This document shows, piece after piece, positions 14,253 to 25,210 of a stretch of 48,008 nucleotides of DNA (the first letter of the stretch is position 1; the number at the start of each line of letters is the position of its first letter). Location of the stretch: NCBI GenBank assembly GCA_023459055.1, contig JAEWVR010000040.1, forward strand, positions 1 through 48,008. Direction: 5' to 3'. A program made the position numbers and the translations under genes. A model generated the notes under the pieces. The model made no database searches, was not told the DNA's origin, and saw only the letters and a list, made by a program, of their open reading frames with translations. Source of the DNA: Fibrobacterota bacterium. GTDB lineage: Bacteria; Fibrobacterota; Chitinivibrionia; Chitinivibrionales; Chitinispirillaceae.

Positions 14253-17200
14253 TCAGCGTTTTACAGATTTTAACTCATCCAGAATCTCTTTGTTATTCGG
14301 ATCGAGTTTTCTTGCTTTCTCGAGATGATCGGTATATCCTGTATAGTCTTTATCATTCTTTGCAATTCGTGCAAGACCAAGATGTGCAATTGCATTTCTT
14401 GGATCTGCTTTCAGTGTACGGGTATAGAATGTTTTTGCCCATTCATACTTGCCCTGAATCATATAGACATTTGCACGCTCGCATAATGCCGGCGCATAGT
14501 TCTGGTTGATATACAATATCTCTTTGTACGTCTCAATTGCTTCATCATATTTCTTCTGAGCAACCTTAATCTTACCCAGAGCCATGTGCGCATCAAGATT
14601 TTCAGGCTCACTTGCCTTAATCTCTTCAACTGCTTTTGCAGCATCAGAGAGTTTTCCCATACCGATAAGAGCCTCAGCATACTTGCTTAAAATTGCATTT
14701 GTCTTTTTCTTATCGAGTAATGCCTTGTACTCACTTGCAGCTTTATCAAACTCTCCGGATTCCATATAGACGTCGGCAAGAACTTTTCTAAGATCATCAT
14801 CAATGTCACCCTTTGACATCTTAACAACTTTCTCAAGCAGTTTTGCAGCTTCAGACTTGCGTTTTGTCATAATGTAACCGCGGGCAAGAAGTGTCATGAT
14901 CTTTGGATCGTTTTCCTTTAGTGAATTAGCCATTTCAAGGAACACCATCGCATCATCGGTCATCTTTCTTGTCAGAAGGATTTCACCGATTTTTGCGCAT
15001 GCATCAGCGTTAGTAGGATCTACTTCAATGAACTTACGATACGCTGTGAGCATTTCCTGATCACGAGCCTGTTTACCATATAGTGTACCAAGTTCGAGCC
15101 AGACAAGTCCAATTGTATCAACAAGCTGAACACATTTTTCAAGAGCTCTTACTGCTTTTAACGTCGCGTTTGGCTGGCGAGCATAATAGATACCAAGTTT
15201 CTGAAAGTTTCTGTAGTCTTTCGGATATGACACAGTGTTTTCTTCGTACATCGTAACGGCCTGAGCAGCGTTAATTGTCTCGTAAACAACAGCCCTCTGA
15301 TAAGCTGCATCAGGATCTTTTACACCTGGTAACCGCACATATGCATTAAGTACCTCAGCTGCAGTTTTAATATCACCACTCTTTTCATAAGCAAGCGCAA
15401 GCGCCTTGTAGGCAACATCACGTGATTGCACGGTACCTTTTGTACTTCTGATCTTTTCAAGTTCAGATATCGCCACTTTGTAATCTTTGACTTCAACAGC
15501 GGACAATCCGTATTGCAAATGATACTCAGGTGTATCGTTACTCTTTGCATATGCGAAGAATTTGAACGCTTCCGGATAATTCTTTGCATCGTAAGCGTTT
15601 TTTGCAACAACAAGAGCAATTTCAGCGTCAGCATTACCCTTTTCGAGGTACCGCTTGTAAGCAGAAATCGCCGATGATGTCTTTTTCTGCTGCATGTATA
15701 GATCACCAAGCTGTTTGTATTCCTTATTGGCATTTGGATTCATCGCAATAGCCTGTTCATAAGTAATAGCAGCCTGACTGAGATTACCTGTTTTCAACTG
15801 ACACAACGCGAGAGAACTGAGAATCGCGCCATTCTTCGGATCAAGCTGTGATGCCTTTTCGTAAATCGGAATTGCATTCTGATACTTACCGGCAGCTTTA
15901 TATATATCACCAAGTTGTACATACATCCTTGAATCACCCTCACCGGCAGCTATTGCAGCACTGAGTACTTTAGCCTTATCGTCCGGTGTTCCATAGCGCA
16001 TTGAGAGCTCAACATATTTTTTGTATATACCCTTAATTGATGGATTAACTTTAATTGCATTTCTATAGGCAACAAGCGCATTCTGATCATCTTTACGATC
16101 GTAGAGAAGGTCACCAAGTTTAGCCTGCGCATCAGCATCATCGGGTTTGAGTGCTGTATATTTTTTAAGGTTTACAAGTGCCTGCTCGGACGCACCTGCT
16201 TTGAGGCTGATCTCATAGAGACGCTTGAACACAACAGGATCTTTTGGTGTAAGCGTTGATAGTTCCTGATACACACGCAGTGCCTTAGGATTATCCTGAG
16301 CCTGATACGCAGCATCAGCATACATCTGAAGAATCGCAGGCTGCTTTGCATCATTACCGGTAAGCATAGTAAAATAACGCAGTGCCTCAGGATAATTCTT
16401 TGTTTTGTATGCATCTTCTCCTACGACCTTCGCAATCGCATTGTCTGATGCATTCTTTTCAAGATACTTCTTATAGGCTTTTACAGCCTGATCCATCTTG
16501 TTCTGTTTTACATAAAGATCACCAAGCATCTTATATTCTTTGCTTGCTGTCGGATTAACTGCAACAACCTGTTCATAGGTCATGGTCGCCTCAGCAATGT
16601 TTCCATTCTTCATCTGACTTTCTGCGAGATCTGACAGGAGCTGAATATTTTTTGGATCTGCCTTTGATGCCTTATTATAAAGATCGATTGCCTTGACAAG
16701 CTGATTCTGCTTTTTATAGATACCAGCAAGCGTTGCAAACATTGATGCATCCGCTTCATTTGCAGCAATTGCACCCTCAAGCGCCTTTACCTTTTCGATA
16801 TCATCGCCGCTGCTCATTACCAGTGTTGCATATCGTTTGTAAATGCCGGTAATTTTAGGATCTGCTTTTAGGGCTGCGCGATATGCATTAAGCGCACCGG
16901 TATTATCCTTTGTATCAAACAACATGTCACCAAGTGTTCTCTGCCCCTTTGCATCATTTGGTTTGAGTGCAAGAAGTTTCTTGAGATAGGTCAGTACCTC
17001 ATCCTTTGTTCCAGCTCTGCCGGCAACGTCATAGAGTTTTTCGAACACATCCGGATCATTCGGAGTTATAGTTGACAACTGTTTAAGTATCTGATATGCC
17101 CTGAAATCATCTTTTGCAAGATAACATGCTTCCCCATAGAGCTTGAGATGCTCCTTTGTGGTCGCATCTGCACCACTTACAAGTGCCAGGTACTTGACAG

Positions 17201-20200
17201 CTTCAGGATAATTACTTTGTTTGAAACTGTAACTACCGATTAGTTTTGCGATGGTATTATCAGCATTCTTCTCAAGGTACTTTTTGTATGCCTTTACCGC
17301 CTGATCAGTTTTTGATTGTTTCATGTAAAGATCACCAAGAGCTTTATATTCAGCACTTGCTGTCGGATTCATGGCAATCGCCTGCTCGTAGGTCAAAATA
17401 GCAGCATTAGCATTTCCTGCTTTTGCCTGACAATCAGCCAGTTTTGTAATCAGGACATTGTTTTTAGGATCAAGCTGTGATGCCTTCTCGAACATCTTGC
17501 ATGCTTTATCATAATTTTCCTGTTTTTGAACCGCTGTTTTTGGAATCTTTTTATTGACAACGATTGCTTCTGCCCGCTTTTCATAGATATCACCAAGACG
17601 AGTATACATTTTAACATCAGCTTCGCCGGCGGCAATCGCTCCGGAAAGAGCATCAACAACCTCAGCATCATTTCCGCTTGCCATTACAAGTTCTGCATAC
17701 CTGCTATAGAAACCTTTTGCTGCAGGGTCTGATTTGATTACCGCACGATAGGCTGTAATCGCCCCCGGAGCATCTTTCTTTTCGTAAAGCATATCACCAA
17801 GCTGTTTCTGTGCTGTAACATCATTAGGTACAAGCGATACATACTTTTTGAGATAGAGCATCACTTCGTCCTGAGTTCCTGCACGCTTAGCGATCTCGGA
17901 AAGTTTTTTAAACACGGTAGCATCATTTGGAGTCTGCTGAGAGAGCTGCTTAAAGATCTGGTATGATTTGAAATCATCCTTTGCAGCATAACTTGCTTCA
18001 GCATATGCTTTAAGAAAATCAACCGAGGTAGCATCAGCACCAGTTACAAGACCATAATACCTGACAGCTTCAGGATAGTTCTTTTCTTTCATTGAGAAGG
18101 CACCGATCTGTTTTGCAAGACCATTATCTGCATTCTTCTCAAGGTATTTCTTGTAATTTTTGATCGCCGCATCTTCACGTTTCTGCTGCATATACATATC
18201 ACCAAGTGATTTGTATTCTTTGCTTGCAGCCGGATTCATTGCTATCGCCTGCTCATATGTAAGAACCGCAGCACTTGTATTACCTGCTTTTGCCTGACAT
18301 TCTGCAAGGAGTGTCAGTAGTGTTGCGTCTTTTGCATCAAGCTGTGATGCCTTTTCGTACATCTGGGCAGCTTTTACGAAGTTATTCTGTTTGTAATAGA
18401 TTTCACCGAGATGTTTATACATCGTAACATCAGCTTCACCGGCACCGATCGCACCATTAAGCGCGGTAACAATCTCAGCCTCTGTACCTTTATTTTTCAT
18501 AAGCAGTTCAACATAGCGGGCGTAAATGCCTTTAATTGCAGGATCCGCTTTCAAGGCTGCACGGTAAGCACCAAGAGATCCCGCGAGGTCTTTAGCATCA
18601 TAAAGCATATCACCCAGTGTTTTTAGTGCTGATGCATCTGAAGCATTCAGCGATGTGTACTTTTTAAGGTAGAGTGAGACCTCTTCTTTTGTACCAGCAC
18701 GACCGGCAAGTTCATATAGCTTCCTGTAAACAGAGGCATCAGTTGGTGTAACTGCTGCAAGCTGCTTATATACCTGAAATGCCCTGACATCATCTTTAGA
18801 CTGATAGCATGCTTCACCGTACATCTGAAGATATTTTGCATTTGAACCTTCAGTACCGCTGATCATACCGAGATACCTGACTGCTTCCGGATAATTCTTT
18901 GCATTATACGCAACCTCACCAACGAGCTTTGCGATCTGATCATCCTTACTTTTTTCAAGATATTTTTTGTAATTGGTTACGGCAGATTCAGTCCGTTTCT
19001 GTTGCATATACAGATCACCAAGTGATTTATATTCCCTGTTTGCAGCCGGATTCATCGCGATAGCCTGCTCGTAGGTCATAATTGCAGCACTTGCGTTTCC
19101 TGCTTTTGCCTGACATTCTGCAAGATTTGTCAAAAGAGCTGCATTCTTTGGATCAAGCTGTGATGCCTTTTCATACATCTGACCAGCTTTGACAAAGTTT
19201 GACTGTTTTACATAAATATCACCCAGGCGTACATACATTTTTACATCAGCTTCATTCGCAGCAATAGCACCATTAAGCACCGTTGTGATTTCAGCTTCAG
19301 TACCAGCATTGTTCATAAGCAACTCTGCATAACGGGCGAAAATCCCTTTAATTGCCGGATCAGCCTTCAATGCACTACGGTATGCATTAAGTGCACCAGC
19401 ATTGTCTTTACGCTCATAAAGCATGTCTCCAAGAATTTTCTGAGCTGTGGCATCATTAGCTTTCAGTGATGTAAACTTTTTAAGATACGTAAGCGCTTCA
19501 TCTTTTGTGCCGGCACGTCCTGCAAGTTCGTAAAGTCTCTGGAACACGGTGGCATCATTAGGTAACAATGATGAAAGCTGACGATAGATCTGGTATGCAC
19601 GCATATCATCTTTTAACTGATATGCTGACTCACCATATGGTTTGAGCACACCTGCACTCGCAGCATCAGCACCGGTTATCATTCCGTAATACTTGACCGC
19701 ATCGGCATAATTCTTCTGCTGAAATGAATACTCTCCGACCTTGCGGGCAAGAACATTGTCACTATTCTTTTCGAGATATTTTTTGTAGTTCTTGATTGCA
19801 GGATCATTTTTATTCTGTGATGCATAAAGATCACCAAGTACTTTATACTCTCTGCTTGCAGATGCATTCATTGCAATAGCCTGTTCGTAGGAGAGTATTG
19901 CAGCATTGGCATTTCCTGCATTTGCCTGACAATCCGCAAGTTTGGTAATTAATACATTGTCTTTAGGATCAAGCTGAGAAGCCTTCTCATACATTTTGCA
20001 TGCGTTGGCATAGCTTTCCTGTTTTTGAACAGTGACATTCGGGGTCTTTTTAGTAGGTACGATTGTTTCTGCACGTTTGGTATAGATATCACCAAGACGT
20101 GAGTACATCTTACCATCTGCTTCACCGGACGCAATCGCACCATTAAGAGCAACAATCATTTCCTCATCTTTACCACCACTTGCCATAAGCAGTTCGGCAT

Positions 20201-23200
20201 AACGGGCATGAATTCCTTTAATTGCAGGATCAGTCTTAAGTGCAGCACGGTAAGCATTAAGCGCAGCTGCATTATCTTTCCTATCGTACAGCATATCGCC
20301 AAGTGCTTTCTGCGCACCGGCATCACCACTACGCAATGCCGTATAAGACTTCAGATACTGCAATGCTTCATCTTTAGAACCGGCTCTTGATGACAAATCG
20401 TAAAGAGCCTTGAACACATCCGGATTCTGTGGTGTTAATGTGGAAAGTTTACGATAAATTTCAATTGCCTTTTCATTATTCTGCCCCTCAAGACATGCTT
20501 TACCGTATGCAGTAAGCATTGGAACCGATTTGGCATCTTCACCGGTGATCATACCGAAATACTTTATTGCGTCAGTGTAATTCTTTGCTGCAAGCGAATT
20601 CTCCGCAACAAGCTTTGCGATGCTGTTATCAGCAGTAAGGTCCAGGTATTTCTTATATGAACGGATTGCAGGTTCAGTTTTCTTCTGTTTAGTATAGAGA
20701 TCACCTAGAGCTTTATGTTCTTTTACTGCATTTGGCATCATTGCGAGAGCCTGCTCATAATTCAGGATAGCCTGATCCACAGCGCCAGTCTTAGCCTGAC
20801 ACTCTGCGAGCGAGAGTAGCAGATCGGTAGCCTTTGGATCAGCCTGTGATGCCTTCTCGAGATTCGGTATCGCTTTCTGACAATTACCGGCTGCCTTGTA
20901 AAGATTACCAAGCTGTGAATACATCTGAGGTTCAACCTCACCGGCAGCAATCGCACCGCTCAGTGCCTTGATTTTCTCATCGGGTGTACCACTTTGATTT
21001 ACAAGTTCAACATAACGCTTATGGAAACCCTTTGCCGTCGAATCATTTTTAAGTACTGCACGGTACGCAGTAAGCGCACCCTGATTGTTTTTCAACTCAT
21101 AGTAGTTATCACCAAGAAGTTTTAAAGCAAAAGCATCGTTTGGTTTTAATGCAGTAAACTGCTTGAGATATTCTGCCGCAGCAGCATTATTATTATCTTT
21201 CTTTGCAATCTCGTATAACGTTTTATAAGGTTCCGGATTCTTTGGATTCGCAACAGCAATCGCTTTAAAAATCTCTGTTGCCTTTTTGAGATCATTGGTC
21301 TGATATACAGCATCACCATACCGGAGCATGAAATCAGCAGTTTTTGAATCTGCACCTGTTACCATTCCGTAGTATTTGACTGCTTCAGGATAGTTCTTTT
21401 TAGTGTATTCAAAATCACCAATAGTTCTGATTGTCTTTGCATCTGCAGGTGCTTTCTCAACATATTTTTTATAGGCGCCAATTGCCTGATCTTTCTTATT
21501 CTGCTGCCAGTACAGATCACCTAACGCCTTCATCTCTTTTACTGCAGTGCCACTCATCGCAACAGCCTGTTCATATGAGATAATAGCATCAGAAATTTTT
21601 CCGGCTTTTTCCTGACAGAATGCCAGTGATGCAAGCGCTTCAAAATTTTGTGGTTTTAACTGAAGTGCTTTGGTGTACATCTCAATCGCCTGAGGATACG
21701 CTTTACTGTTCTGATGAATTTCTCCAAGTGTTGAGTAGATCTCTTCATCAGCTTCTCCTGCTTTTACTGCATTTGAAAGTACAGTAAGAAGTTCCTTTTC
21801 CTGACCCTTGCGGGACATCATAAGAACAGCATACTTTTTGTACAGTCCTTTGATTCCCGGATCAGCAGTAAGTGCAGCCTGATACGCTGCAAGTGCACCG
21901 GTACTGTCTTTTTTGTCAAAAAGAATATCACCAAGCGTTTTTGATGCCGCAGCGTCCTGAGGCTTAATTGCTGTATACTTCTTAAGGTAGGTTATGGCAT
22001 CGTCCTGATTTCCCAGCTTTACAGAGATCTCATAGAGATTCTTGAATACATCAGCATTTGATGGTGTCAGTGTTGCAAGTTCTTTATATGTTGCAAGAGC
22101 TGTTTTATCATCGCCCTTTGACAATGCATACTTTGCATATCGAACACGTGATGTAACCTCTTTCTTATCGAGATTAATAATTGCTTTATCTGCCTCGGCA
22201 AGCTTGTCAGGATTATTTGATTTTTCATAACAGGACGCAAGCTTTTCCCAGAACGTCTTGTTATTGGGTTCCAGTTTTACAAGCCCCTCAATAACCTGAA
22301 TTGCAGCAGCCCAGTTACTATTGATAATATGAATTTTTGCCAGTGTAACCTGAGGTTCACGAAGTTTCGGATCTTTATGAAGTGCAGTTTCAGCTGCATC
22401 CTGAGCAAGATCATACCGCTTGAGTTCCCACGCAGATTGCATCATGCCTTCTGCTGCACGAGGAGTCTGTTCAAGAGTAAAGCTCTTCTGAAAGTGACGA
22501 AGTGCATCTTCAAATTTTTTAGCTTTAAACGCATTCTCACCAAGTGCCAGGTACACCTTTGGATTATTTGGCTGCACGGTAATCAGCTTCTCGTAAATCG
22601 CCTGCGCTTTATCGGATTGTTTCTCTTTTGTATAGAGTTCTGCAAGGCGGGCAAATGCATCGATATTGTCTTTATTTGATGCCGTTACTTTCTCAAGCAT
22701 TTGAATCGCTTTGACGCGATCTCCGAGACCATCGTTTGCATCAGCAAGAAGGATAAAAATATCAGGAACAGTTTTGCCGTTTGGATCAGCTTTCTGAATA
22801 GTGGTAAAAATATCCAAAGCATCCTTGAACGCTTTCTTCTGAAGCTTCCAGCGTCCTACCATTTCTTTGGATTTAAGAGCATCTTTTGAAGTTGATGTTC
22901 CATATTTGACCATAGCTGCTTCGTAGAATTTAGCAGCTTTTTCTTTATCATCCGGACTTGATTTTTCGATACTTACAGCTGTTTTGTAAAGGTCATCTGC
23001 TGAGAGTTTTTCCTGATTAATTTCACTGAATTGCTTTGCAGCATCAGCGAATTTTTCTGTTTGATAGTAAATGCGTGCAAGATCAATCGATGTTTCCGGT
23101 TTCGCAGATTTTGGATCTTTGAGTGACTCATTAAAGAAAAAAGCTGCACTGTCAGGAATGTTAACATTTTTGTATGCTGTTCCGATTTTGAGAGCAAGCT

Positions 23201-23777
23201 CTCCATCAGCTTTGGCATCGTAGACCGAACGCATTGCAGGAATAGCTTTTTTATAATCCTTTGCATTGAAATGGATAATTCCAAGCTCTTTCGCAGCAAC
23301 GATATTTGCTTTATCAGTTTCAACAACTTTTTCAAGCGCTGACTTTGCTTCAACAGCTTTATTGAGTGCGATAGCTGCTTTTGCAAATTCCCAGCTTGCT
23401 TCACCGGTTTCTTTTGTTGCAATAGCTTTCTTTGCCATCGCCATTGCACTCTCCGGCTGATTAAGCTTATTGTAAACACGCGCAGCTCCAAGCTGTGCCT
23501 CATAGTTTTTTTCATCATTGCGCATCGCAACCATATAACAGGCAAGCGCTTTTTCAACAAAACCCTGATCTTCGTTTGCGATACCCAGCATTGCCCATGT
23601 TGCAGCATCACGATCAGCAATCGGTAGTTTATCTTCAGCGTATTTTAACGCATCAGCATATTTGCCACCGGTAAAAAGCTGCTTAAACGTCTCATCAGAG
23701 TAAACGTTCATAACAAGAAAAAGCATCAGGACATGAAGTGTACAAACGACACTCCGCTTTGCTGCACGAGCACTCAT
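14253..23777 (-). CDS. Giant secreted tetratricopeptide-repeat protein
   Basis: The product is about 3174 residues, almost entirely TPR helices of 34-residue period (on the order of 80 repeats), after a signal peptide (SVVCTLHVLMLFLVMNVYS). The frame is open to a GTG at 23825, but the ATG at 23777 has GGAGG 7 bases upstream and begins the signal sequence, so I use it. The centre consists of eight copies of a 272-residue unit (8 x 34) marked by the recurrent motif TYEQAIAMNP...EYKxLGDLY. The C-terminal quarter is more ordinary TPRs (YARQPNATLKAVRALEKCVQ). TPR arrays form superhelical scaffolds that bind proteins or peptides; a periplasmic or surface scaffold is inferred. No enzymatic domain is seen. 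It is transcribed alone, divergent from pyrK. Confidence 0.92.
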   Translation of the reverse strand: MSARAAKRSVVCTLHVLMLFLVMNVYSDETFKQLFTGGKYADALKYAEDKLPIADRDAATWAMLGIANEDQGFVEKALACYMVAMRNDEKNYEAQLGAARVYNKLNQPESAMAMAKKAIATKETGEASWEFAKAAIALNKAVEAKSALEKVVETDKANIVAAKELGIIHFNAKDYKKAIPAMRSVYDAKADGELALKIGTAYKNVNIPDSAAFFFNESLKDPKSAKPETSIDLARIYYQTEKFADAAKQFSEINQEKLSADDLYKTAVSIEKSSPDDKEKAAKFYEAAMVKYGTSTSKDALKSKEMVGRWKLQKKAFKDALDIFTTIQKADPNGKTVPDIFILLADANDGLGDRVKAIQMLEKVTASNKDNIDAFARLAELYTKEKQSDKAQAIYEKLITVQPNNPKVYLALGENAFKAKKFEDALRHFQKSFTLEQTPRAAEGMMQSAWELKRYDLAQDAAETALHKDPKLREPQVTLAKIHIINSNWAAAIQVIEGLVKLEPNNKTFWEKLASCYEKSNNPDKLAEADKAIINLDKKEVTSRVRYAKYALSKGDDKTALATYKELATLTPSNADVFKNLYEISVKLGNQDDAITYLKKYTAIKPQDAAASKTLGDILFDKKDSTGALAAYQAALTADPGIKGLYKKYAVLMMSRKGQEKELLTVLSNAVKAGEADEEIYSTLGEIHQNSKAYPQAIEMYTKALQLKPQNFEALASLAFCQEKAGKISDAIISYEQAVAMSGTAVKEMKALGDLYWQQNKKDQAIGAYKKYVEKAPADAKTIRTIGDFEYTKKNYPEAVKYYGMVTGADSKTADFMLRYGDAVYQTNDLKKATEIFKAIAVANPKNPEPYKTLYEIAKKDNNNAAAAEYLKQFTALKPNDAFALKLLGDNYYELKNNQGALTAYRAVLKNDSTAKGFHKRYVELVNQSGTPDEKIKALSGAIAAGEVEPQMYSQLGNLYKAAGNCQKAIPNLEKASQADPKATDLLLSLAECQAKTGAVDQAILNYEQALAMMPNAVKEHKALGDLYTKQKKTEPAIRSYKKYLDLTADNSIAKLVAENSLAAKNYTDAIKYFGMITGEDAKSVPMLTAYGKACLEGQNNEKAIEIYRKLSTLTPQNPDVFKALYDLSSRAGSKDEALQYLKSYTALRSGDAGAQKALGDMLYDRKDNAAALNAYRAALKTDPAIKGIHARYAELLMASGGKDEEMIVALNGAIASGEADGKMYSRLGDIYTKRAETIVPTKKTPNVTVQKQESYANACKMYEKASQLDPKDNVLITKLADCQANAGNANAAILSYEQAIAMNASASREYKVLGDLYASQNKNDPAIKNYKKYLEKNSDNVLARKVGEYSFQQKNYADAVKYYGMITGADAASAGVLKPYGESAYQLKDDMRAYQIYRQLSSLLPNDATVFQRLYELAGRAGTKDEALTYLKKFTSLKANDATAQKILGDMLYERKDNAGALNAYRSALKADPAIKGIFARYAELLMNNAGTEAEITTVLNGAIAANEADVKMYVRLGDIYVKQSNFVKAGQMYEKASQLDPKNAALLTNLAECQAKAGNASAAIMTYEQAIAMNPAANREYKSLGDLYMQQKRTESAVTNYKKYLEKSKDDQIAKLVGEVAYNAKNYPEAVRYLGMISGTEGSNAKYLQMYGEACYQSKDDVRAFQVYKQLAAVTPTDASVYRKLYELAGRAGTKEEVSLYLKKYTSLNASDASALKTLGDMLYDAKDLAGSLGAYRAALKADPAIKGIYARYVELLMKNKGTEAEIVTALNGAIGAGEADVTMYKHLGEIYYKQNNFVKAAQMYEKASQLDAKDATLLTLLAECQAKAGNTSAAVLTYEQAIAMNPAASKEYKSLGDMYMQQKREDAAIKNYKKYLEKNADNGLAKQIGAFSMKEKNYPEAVRYYGLVTGADATSVDFLKAYAEASYAAKDDFKSYQIFKQLSQQTPNDATVFKKLSEIAKRAGTQDEVMLYLKKYVSLVPNDVTAQKQLGDMLYEKKDAPGAITAYRAVIKSDPAAKGFYSRYAELVMASGNDAEVVDALSGAIAAGEADVKMYTRLGDIYEKRAEAIVVNKKIPKTAVQKQENYDKACKMFEKASQLDPKNNVLITKLADCQAKAGNANAAILTYEQAIAMNPTASAEYKALGDLYMKQSKTDQAVKAYKKYLEKNADNTIAKLIGSYSFKQSNYPEAVKYLALVSGADATTKEHLKLYGEACYLAKDDFRAYQILKQLSTITPNDPDVFEKLYDVAGRAGTKDEVLTYLKKLLALKPNDAKGQRTLGDMLFDTKDNTGALNAYRAALKADPKITGIYKRYATLVMSSGDDIEKVKALEGAIAANEADASMFATLAGIYKKQNQLVKAIDLYNKASKADPKNIQLLSDLAESQMKNGNIAEATMTYEQVVAVNPTASKEYKMLGDLYVKQNKMDQAVKAYKKYLEKNASDNAIAKVVGEDAYKTKNYPEALRYFTMLTGNDAKQPAILQMYADAAYQAQDNPKALRVYQELSTLTPKDPVVFKRLYEISLKAGASEQALVNLKKYTALKPDDADAQAKLGDLLYDRKDDQNALVAYRNAIKVNPSIKGIYKKYVELSMRYGTPDDKAKVLSAAIAAGEGDSRMYVQLGDIYKAAGKYQNAIPIYEKASQLDPKNGAILSSLALCQLKTGNLSQAAITYEQAIAMNPNANKEYKQLGDLYMQQKKTSSAISAYKRYLEKGNADAEIALVVAKNAYDAKNYPEAFKFFAYAKSNDTPEYHLQYGLSAVEVKDYKVAISELEKIRSTKGTVQSRDVAYKALALAYEKSGDIKTAAEVLNAYVRLPGVKDPDAAYQRAVVYETINAAQAVTMYEENTVSYPKDYRNFQKLGIYYARQPNATLKAVRALEKCVQLVDTIGLVWLELGTLYGKQARDQEMLTAYRKFIEVDPTNADACAKIGEILLTRKMTDDAMVFLEMANSLKENDPKIMTLLARGYIMTKRKSEAAKLLEKVVKMSKGDIDDDLRKVLADVYMESGEFDKAASEYKALLDKKKTNAILSKYAEALIGMGKLSDAAKAVEEIKASEPENLDAHMALGKIKVAQKKYDEAIETYKEILYINQNYAPALCERANVYMIQGKYEWAKTFYTRTLKADPRNAIAHLGLARIAKNDKDYTGYTDHLEKARKLDPNNKEILDELKSVKR
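15500..22090 (-). repeat. Eight tandem copies of an ~816-bp coding repeat
   Basis: A marker (the codons for YEQA, CCTG on the plus strand) recurs at 21566, 20750, 19880, 19064, 18248, 17381, 16568 and 15752. The spacings are 816, 870, 816, 816, 867, 813 and 816 bases. The two longer intervals result from an 18-residue insertion (KRAE..V..KK.P...VQKQE.Y) found in two copies three units apart (near 20012-20090 and 17505-17590). The outer limits are approximate. Confidence 0.85.
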
Positions 23778-24324
23778 AGACCATCCTCCGAAGTTCTTGA
23801 AATAACCCAAAAATTGACTTTGCACTGCACTCTATTGTAAGCCTGTTTATGGATCAAACGCAGGTTGTATACCATACACTGGTTGGTTCATAAGATCTAC
23901 AAACATAGATTTTCCTTCAGAATATAAATCCTTACCGTTCTAAATGGAAGCCCCTTTTTATAGATTTATTGTGATTTTTCAGTATTATTATTTCTGTATT
24001 CTGACGCAGCATTGAAAAACGCGCATACCGGGTTAATATCATCAGCAATATCCCACAAATGTTCTACCTTGACATACAAAATTATTGAATTCAGTGTATC
24101 CACAAATCCATCACAGACATGGTTATCAATTGTCCTTTTCAGATTAATGCTTTTAACGTATTTTAGAGATCACAATAGAATGAAAGCCTGATTTCTCATT
24201 CCCATGTAAAAATAGTACATCAGAATCATTCTCATTAGTGTCTGGCGTTAAGCTCTTCGGATCTGAAGCCTAAAAATGATTATTGTTATGAAAAGTGCAA
24301 AAATTCCACGACTGGATTAGAAAT
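23778..24324. other. Divergent intergenic stretch upstream of the TPR gene and pyrK
   Basis: About 550 bp of AT-rich sequence between two divergent genes, so it should carry both promoters. I cannot point to a convincing -35/-10 pair, and I see no tRNA, repeat or small gene. Confidence 0.4.
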
Positions 24325-25095
24325 ATGTTTCAATTTGACGCAACAGTTTTAAAAAACATTAAAATTGCAGATTCATTTTACTATCTGGAAATGACCTGGA
24401 GCCAGGATACACCTGTACTACCCGGACATTTTCTAACTCTTCGCATTACGGACGATACAACACCGCTCCTGCGTCGCCCCTTCGCATTCTCAGGATTTGA
24501 TCCGGCTTTATCAACATGTTCAATTATTTATCAAAAACGCGGCAGAGGAACAGAACTTCTTACCGCTAAAGTAAAGGGTGATTCAATCAATATTATCGGA
24601 CCACTCGGCAATCCATTTTCTAACCCATCCGATGGAAATAAACCGGTTCTCGTTTCCGGTGGCATCGGCGTCGGTCCTATGTTATTTCTTGCGTCAGAGT
24701 TTAAACGCAGACAATTACCATTTTCATTCATTTTCGGGTGCAGAACAAAAAGTTTTATTCCCGACCTTGACGCATTCAGGGTGATAGATCCCATGATCTG
24801 TACCGATGATGGCAGTGCCGGTTTTAAAGGAACTACTGCAGATTATTTGAAAACAATCGAAAAATCTATACAAAATAGTGATACCGTGTACTGCTGCGGA
24901 CCTCACCCGATGCTCAAAGCCTGCCACGAACTTGCGCTTCGCACCGGTTCATCCTGTGAAGTTTCAGTTGAACAGATCATGGCATGCGGTGTTGGTGCGT
25001 GTATGGGATGTGTCGTAAAAACAGTTGCAGAACCGGGGTATGCCCGTGCATGTAAAGAGGGCCCTGTATTTAACAGCAAAGACCTTTTATGGTAA
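24325..25095 (+). CDS. pyrK: Dihydroorotate dehydrogenase electron-transfer subunit PyrK
   Basis: The 256-residue flavoprotein passes electrons between the PyrD FMN and NAD(H). It has a ferredoxin-reductase FAD domain with LLRRPFAFSG, an NAD domain with VLVSGGIGVGPML and YCCGPHPMLKA, and a C-terminal [2Fe-2S] cluster motif CGVGACMGC with a fourth Cys in RACKEG, all as in the class 1B enzyme. The frame extends upstream to a GTG at 24295, but family homology begins at MFQFDATVLKN, so I take ATG 24325; neither start has a good ribosome site. pyrD follows after 115 bases. Confidence 0.92.
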   Translation: MFQFDATVLKNIKIADSFYYLEMTWSQDTPVLPGHFLTLRITDDTTPLLRRPFAFSGFDPALSTCSIIYQKRGRGTELLTAKVKGDSINIIGPLGNPFSNPSDGNKPVLVSGGIGVGPMLFLASEFKRRQLPFSFIFGCRTKSFIPDLDAFRVIDPMICTDDGSAGFKGTTADYLKTIEKSIQNSDTVYCCGPHPMLKACHELALRTGSSCEVSVEQIMACGVGACMGCVVKTVAEPGYARACKEGPVFNSKDLLW

Positions 25096-25210
25096 CAGCC
25101 CATAGAGCTCTGGAGCAATTATTTTAAAGTGCAATCCAGAGACCGGCTAAGCGGACTGTACAATTTTTAAGATCTGAAAATTAACCATTAAAAACAATCA
25201 GGACAGAACC

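Noticed and set aside
15320..23620. Several 60-215 residue frames antisense to or out of frame with the TPR gene
   Set aside because: They follow the codon periodicity of the repeat gene and recur with its units; they are shadows.
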